NCBI GenBank assembly: GCA_036495525.1
Contig: DASXMR010000066.1
Span: 1 to 16,525 of the forward strand
Source: DASXMR01 sp036495525
Lineage (GTDB): Bacteria; Actinomycetota; Actinomycetes; Streptosporangiales; Streptosporangiaceae
Length of the DNA stretch: 16,525 nucleotides
Reading direction: 5' to 3'
Shown in pieces: positions 13,478-16,525 of the stretch (position 1 is the stretch's first letter; the number at the start of each line of letters is the position of its first letter). Below the pieces are notes generated by a model. The model had not been told where the DNA came from. It saw only the letters and a list, made by a program, of their open reading frames with translations, and did no database searches. The position numbers and the translations under genes are program-made.

Positions 13478-13538
13478 CGGGAGACCTGGTGCTGCTCTAT
13501 CAGCAGCATGGATCCCGAGGTGCTGTTGAGCCGGGATC
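13473..13538 (+). promoter_or_regulatory. Two mutually exclusive hairpins between rsmI and the cobalamin-binding gene
   Basis: CACCTCGGGA (13473-13482) is perfectly complementary to TCCCGAGGTG (13513-13522). Inside the loop, TGCTGCT (13490-13496) pairs with AGCAGCA (13502-13508), giving a two-tier hairpin. GATCCCG (13511-13517) can instead pair with CGGGATC (13532-13538), using the same bases as the first stem. This could be an attenuator-like leader or a T-less terminator for rsmI; the sequence does not decide which. TATCCT at 13619-13624, further downstream, may provide a separate promoter. Confidence 0.5.
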
Positions 13539-13630
13539 GAGAGCCCTGGCGGGTACACGGAGGGACCGGTGACCGCTCAGGTCGGGCAGGCTCGCTCCGG
13601 GGCAAGCGCGCGCCGCTCTATCCTGGGCGG

Positions 13631-14524
13631 GTGCGCCTGGTCTCGTTGCTGCCGTCCGCCACCGAGATCGTCTACGCGCTGGGCCTGGACGACGATCTCG
13701 TCGGCGTCACCTTCGAGTGCGACGAGCCGGCCAACGCCCGCCTCGACAAGACCGTCGTCGTGGGCGGGCGTGATACCTCCGGGATGACCCCCGGCCAGAT
13801 CGACGAGTACGTCCGGGCGAAGACCGCGGGCGGCGAGGACCTGTACACCCTGCACGCAGAGGCGCTCGCCCAGCTCAGCCCGGATCTGATCCTGACCCAG
13901 GACCTGTGCCGGGTCTGCGCGCTGCCTTCCGGCCAGGTGTCTCAGGCGCTCGACTTCCTGGGCTGCCAGGCCGACGTGCTGTCGCTCGACCCGTACTCGC
14001 TGGACGAGGTGCTCGGCACGATCCTGGCCGTTGGCCGGCGAGCCGGTGCCGCTGACCGCGCCGAGCACCTGGTCACCTCGCTGCGCGATCGGCTCGCCAG
14101 GACCGCCGCCCTGGTCGACGGCCGGCCCCGGCCGCGAGTGGCGGTGGTGGAGTGGGTGGATCCCCCGTTCACCGCTGGGCACTGGATTCCTGACCTGGTC
14201 CTCACGGCCGGCGGCGAGCCGGTCGCGGCCAGCCTGGGCACCCCATCGGAACCGATCAGCTGGGCAGCGGTGGCCGCCACTCAGCCCGACCTGATCATCG
14301 TCGCGCCGTGCGGCTACCACCTGGCCGGCGCGGTCGAGCAGGCGCGGATGGCCAGCACCGCGCTCCCCGGCGTACCGGTCTGGGCGATCGACGCCGACGG
14401 CCTCGTCGTGCGTCCCGGCCCGCGGCTGGTCGACGGCGTCGAGGCGATCGCCGCGATCCTGCATCCAGGCGCCGTCCCGGCCGCCCCGGCAGGCGTGGTC
14501 GAGCTGGTGTCGCCCGGCAGCTAA
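13631..14524 (+). CDS. Cobalamin/metal-chelate-binding protein, BtuF-like, without signal peptide
   Basis: This 297-aa protein has the helical-backbone binding fold of ABC-transporter substrate-binding proteins for cobalamin and iron chelates (COG0614). It opens directly with VSLLPSATEIVYALGL, the first strand and helix of the fold, and contains FECD, TQDLCRVCA (Cys93, Cys96), SLDPYSLDEV, VVEWVDPPFTAGHWIPDLV and the C-terminal lobe with PRLVDGVEAIA. Neither a signal peptide nor a lipobox is present, so it is predicted to be cytoplasmic, as in a known group of such proteins whose role is unclear. GTG 13631 is chosen because the domain starts there and TATCCT (13619-13624) lies 6 nt upstream. 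An ATG at 13508 is in frame, but the extra 41 residues are Arg-rich and look non-coding. No permease or ATPase gene adjoins it. Confidence 0.85.
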   Translation: MRLVSLLPSATEIVYALGLDDDLVGVTFECDEPANARLDKTVVVGGRDTSGMTPGQIDEYVRAKTAGGEDLYTLHAEALAQLSPDLILTQDLCRVCALPSGQVSQALDFLGCQADVLSLDPYSLDEVLGTILAVGRRAGAADRAEHLVTSLRDRLARTAALVDGRPRPRVAVVEWVDPPFTAGHWIPDLVLTAGGEPVAASLGTPSEPISWAAVAATQPDLIIVAPCGYHLAGAVEQARMASTALPGVPVWAIDADGLVVRPGPRLVDGVEAIAAILHPGAVPAAPAGVVELVSPGS

Positions 14525-14730
14525 GTGCAATCCGGCATCAGGCCGTGCTTGAGCAGTGGTCTGCTGCGGATAGCACCTTCTTCTCTGCGTGTGGCAGGCT
14601 TGGTGGTGGTGTGCGAGGACGCCGCCGGTCCGCGGAGAGGGCTCCGCCCACCTCGCTATTTGGTCGAAGGTCTCGTCGGGCCTCAGATCTCCCTGCCCAG
14701 TGAGCGGACAGTGGGCCGGATGGGGGAGCA
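14525..14730. terminator. Intergenic region with two-tier hairpin, possible terminator
   Basis: Twenty nt after the stop, GTGCT (14545-14549) can pair with AGCAC (14572-14576) around an inner stem AGCAG (14552-14556) / CTGCT (14561-14565) with a TGGT loop. A pyrimidine run (CTTCTTCTCT) follows from 14577. This resembles an imperfect intrinsic terminator. The rest of the gap to 14730 shows no recognisable gene. GGGGGAG at 14722-14728 is a purine-rich site close to the next start. Confidence 0.4.
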
Positions 14731-16074
14731 GTGGGCCAGGAGCTTCATCACGAGCTGCGGGCCAAGCAGGCAGGGCAGTACCGCGACGAGGCAAAGTCGC
14801 TCCTTCGCGCCGTCCGTGCGGCTGACGCTGCTGCGGCGCAGCGGGCGCGCGAGGTTCTCGGAGACCGGGTCGCGCGCCGGTTCGTGCTCGCTGACGCGTT
14901 GCACGTCCTGGCGCTGGAGCACGGCTACCGGTCCTGGCCCGCGTTCAAGCACGCAGTGGAGAAACAAGGGCCGACGACCCGTCCGCTGTACCGTGTCGGC
15001 GCCTTCGGCCATGAAGAATATGAAGGCTGGGCGGGCCGTCTGCTTGCCGCTGCGCGCGGCGGCGACGCGGATGCGCTGCTGCGCCTGCGCCAGCGGGTCC
15101 CGCGCCTTTCTGGCGAGGACGACCAGAACATCGCTGGCCAGGCGACACAGGCGGACGCCCGCATTGCGCTCGCCAGGGAGTACGGCTTCCGGACCTGGGG
15201 CGAGCTGGCGGCAGCGACCGACCGGGCCAGGGACACGCACTACAGCCGGCTGCCGCCTGAGCTGCCCTGGAAGCGCGCCGAAGCAGCCATCTGGGCCGGT
15301 GACGCGGAAACGCTGCGCTCGCTGCTCGAGCAGCACACCGGGCTGGAGTCTGAGGATCCCGGCGAGACCCTCCTGTCCGTGGCGGCTCAGCCCGAGGCGG
15401 GCCCGGTCCCGCGTGAGGTCGTGGACCTGCTCATCGAGAGCGGCTCTGCGCTCGACAACCCGCTGAGCATCGCCGCGTGCTTCAACAAGGCGGACCTGGT
15501 TGGCTGGCTCCTGGACGCGGGCGCTGATCCTGCCGCGGCGCCAGGGGTCTTGGCACTGCCGAGCGCCGCTTACCACGGCAGCCGGGAGGCGGCGGACGTC
15601 CTGGTCTCGCGCGCCGGCATCATTCCCGACCTCTTCTACCTGGCGTGCGCCGCTGGCGACATCGCCTGGATGGAGCGGTGGTTCGACGCAGCTGGCCACC
15701 TGCTGCCGCAGGCCCTCAGCGAACGGCCGGACTTCTCCGATGTCGGATGGCCTGGCCGAGCGATCCGGCCTGACCCAGATGACGCAATTGCGGAAGGGCT
15801 TGCGCTCGCCGCGCACCTCGGCCGGACGCAAGCATGCGGGTGGCTCCTAGACCGCGGGGCGGACCTGGCCAGCGGCCCGCTCTATGGCCTCACGCCACTG
15901 CACTTCGCGGCCTCGGCAGGGCGCCATGACACCGCTTCGCTGCTCGTCAGCCGGGGCGCACCGCTCGGTGCCCGCAACCGGCTGCACGATGGCACGCCAC
16001 TTGGGTGGGCGCAGCATCACGGGCACAAGGATCCGCGCCTTCTTCGCCTGCTGGGGGCCGCCACGCCTAGCTGA
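14731..16074 (+). CDS. Ankyrin-repeat protein with N-terminal YGF/Y-SW modules
   Basis: This 447-aa protein is of unknown specific role; ankyrin repeats mediate protein-protein binding. Residues 1-80 and ~100-165 each contain a helical module ending in a (H/Y)GYRSWPAF or YGFRTWGEL motif, often found at the N-terminus of bacterial ankyrin proteins. Ankyrin repeats follow: AIWAGDAETLRSLLEQ, VVDLLIESGSALDNPLSIAACF, VGWLLDAGADP, then a degenerate region, and clear repeats at the C-terminus (GRTQACGWLLDRGADLASGPLYG, with its core LLDRGAD, then TPLHFAASAGRHDTASLLVSRGA). No signal peptide or membrane segment is seen, so it is probably cytoplasmic. GTG 14731 is supported by GGGGGAG at 14722-14728, though the spacing is short. 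It converges with the next gene, the stops lying 16 bp apart. Confidence 0.85.
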   Translation: MGQELHHELRAKQAGQYRDEAKSLLRAVRAADAAAAQRAREVLGDRVARRFVLADALHVLALEHGYRSWPAFKHAVEKQGPTTRPLYRVGAFGHEEYEGWAGRLLAAARGGDADALLRLRQRVPRLSGEDDQNIAGQATQADARIALAREYGFRTWGELAAATDRARDTHYSRLPPELPWKRAEAAIWAGDAETLRSLLEQHTGLESEDPGETLLSVAAQPEAGPVPREVVDLLIESGSALDNPLSIAACFNKADLVGWLLDAGADPAAAPGVLALPSAAYHGSREAADVLVSRAGIIPDLFYLACAAGDIAWMERWFDAAGHLLPQALSERPDFSDVGWPGRAIRPDPDDAIAEGLALAAHLGRTQACGWLLDRGADLASGPLYGLTPLHFAASAGRHDTASLLVSRGAPLGARNRLHDGTPLGWAQHHGHKDPRLLRLLGAATPS

Positions 16075-16090
16075 CCCCGGGAACTGATCC

Positions 16091-16297
16091 TCAGCGCTTC
16101 AGCGGCCAGCGCTCGGACCAGCCGCCGGGCGGCGGCCGCAGGCCGACTTCCTCGTCGAAGATCTCGGCGCAGCGGGCGACGCACACCTGGCAGATGATCG
16201 GGCCAGCGGCGGTCGATACGACCCGGACGTCGCGGTTATGCCGGCCGCACAGAGAACATGCGACGTCCTGGAAATGCGCCGGATCGGCAGGCATCAC
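16091..16297 (-). CDS. Stand-alone ClpX-type C4 zinc finger protein
   Basis: This 68-aa protein is essentially a lone ClpX zinc-binding domain: Cys14-x2-Cys17 (CSLCGRHNRDVR), then Cys36-x2-Cys39 (ICQVCVARCAEIFDEE), counted from GTG 16297. In ClpX the same domain dimerises and binds adaptors and substrates ahead of the AAA+ unfoldase; here no ATPase follows and the protein ends in a short Pro/Trp/Arg tail. ATG 16294 is the likelier start, because a -10-like TACGTT (complement of 16301-16306) ends 6 nt before it. It lies 36 bp downstream of the membrane methyltransferase fragment on the same strand. A ClpX/ClpP modulator or adaptor role is inference; a generic zinc-finger role is equally possible. 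Confidence 0.75.
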   Translation of the reverse strand: MMPADPAHFQDVACSLCGRHNRDVRVVSTAAGPIICQVCVARCAEIFDEEVGLRPPPGGWSERWPLKR

Positions 16298-16333
16298 GAC
16301 AACGTAGTACGTCAGCGGCTGGGCTCGTCAGCG

Positions 16334-16525
16334 CTAGCCGGCGGACAAGCCCGGCCTTCGCGGGATCCACCGGGAGACCGCACGCCGGTAGGCCAGGTAC
16401 TGGTCGCCGAACCGGCGGCTAAGTCGCGGCTCCTCGTAACCAACCACGACGAGGTGGAACGCCACGGCAAGGGCAGCGGTATACACCAGCAGCGCCGGCG
16501 ACAGGAACAGCCAGGCCTCGCCAGC
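16334..16525 (-). CDS. Isoprenylcysteine/phospholipid methyltransferase-like membrane protein, C-terminal fragment
   Basis: The - strand is open from the window edge to a TAG at 16334-16336 and encodes 63 residues. A hydrophobic helix (WLFLSPALLVYTAALAVAFH) leads into VVVGYEEPRLSRRFGDQYLAY and ends RWIPRRP. The key features EEPxLxxxFGxxYxxYxxxVxRWIPR are the C-terminal signature of the isoprenylcysteine carboxyl methyltransferase/PEMT family of integral membrane SAM-dependent methyltransferases. In bacteria their substrates are mostly unknown. The N-terminal part lies outside the window. It may be co-transcribed with the ClpX-type zinc finger gene downstream, though that gene also has its own -10-like element. 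Confidence 0.75.
   Translation of the reverse strand, partial: AGEAWLFLSPALLVYTAALAVAFHLVVVGYEEPRLSRRFGDQYLAYRRAVSRWIPRRPGLSAG

Noticed and set aside
13479..13489. GGGAGACCTGG resembles the 3' end of a cobalamin riboswitch (CAGGAGACCTG) just upstream of a cobalamin-binding-type gene.
   Set aside because: The other conserved parts of the riboswitch (B12-box GCCACTG, GGGAAGG, and the upstream receptor stems) are not present in 13418-13630, so the match is too short to support a call.
13508..13630. N-terminal extension of the cobalamin-binding-type protein from ATG 13508.
   Set aside because: The extra 41 residues are Arg-rich and unconserved in appearance, overlap hairpin sequences, and the fold begins exactly at GTG 13631.

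Overview
This window is high-GC DNA (roughly 70% G+C, strong G/C third-position bias, frequent GTG and TTG starts) and looks like a chromosomal stretch of an actinomycete. The evidence is an ECF42-type sigma factor, an Rv3717-like secreted amidase, zinc-ribbon membrane proteins with Gly/Tyr/Pro-rich linkers, and -10 hexamers placed directly before start codons, as in leaderless transcripts. The genus cannot be fixed from the sequence. I found no tRNA, rRNA, CRISPR array or transposase.

Region 1 (1-2556) holds an ECF42-like sigma factor and a putative lipoprotein of unknown function. Region 2 (2729-8160) is a same-strand block for the cell envelope. It runs: a secreted N-acetylmuramoyl-L-alanine amidase; a zinc-ribbon/Gly-Tyr-rich/single-TM protein whose start overlaps the amidase stop; a 300-bp AT-richer regulatory gap; a zinc-ribbon membrane protein of 541 aa; a small DUF5955-like protein; and a second zinc-ribbon/single-TM protein that is a clear paralogue of the first. 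The C-terminus of the 541-aa protein and the N-terminus of the small protein share a 20-residue Gly/Ala/Thr-Val-Asn-Ala motif, which suggests the two work together.

Region 3 (8229-13417) is a queuosine-biosynthesis cluster with an unusual passenger. On the + strand lie queF (preQ0 reductase), a divergent tRNA-guanine transglycosylase, and a protein that clearly belongs to the Arm/Rmt/Sgm (FmrO) family of 16S rRNA m7G1405 methyltransferases, known for aminoglycoside resistance. Converging on them from the - strand is queC-queE-queD, which makes preQ0 from GTP-derived pterin. Divergent from queC is rsmI, which methylates 16S rRNA C1402. One locus therefore encodes wobble-base modification of tRNA together with one known and one probable methyltransferase of the ribosomal decoding site. 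QueF, QueD and the transglycosylase each carry a substitution at or near an expected active-site position. queA and queG are not in the window.

Region 4 (13418-16525) has an intergenic segment with a 22-bp tandem repeat and two mutually exclusive hairpins, a signal-peptide-less cobalamin-binding-type protein, an ankyrin-repeat protein, a stand-alone ClpX-type zinc finger protein, and the C-terminal end of an isoprenylcysteine/phospholipid-methyltransferase-like membrane protein cut by the window edge.

The most notable candidate for something undescribed is the Rmt-family methyltransferase inside a queuosine operon. Second is the zinc-ribbon cassette with its shared motif.
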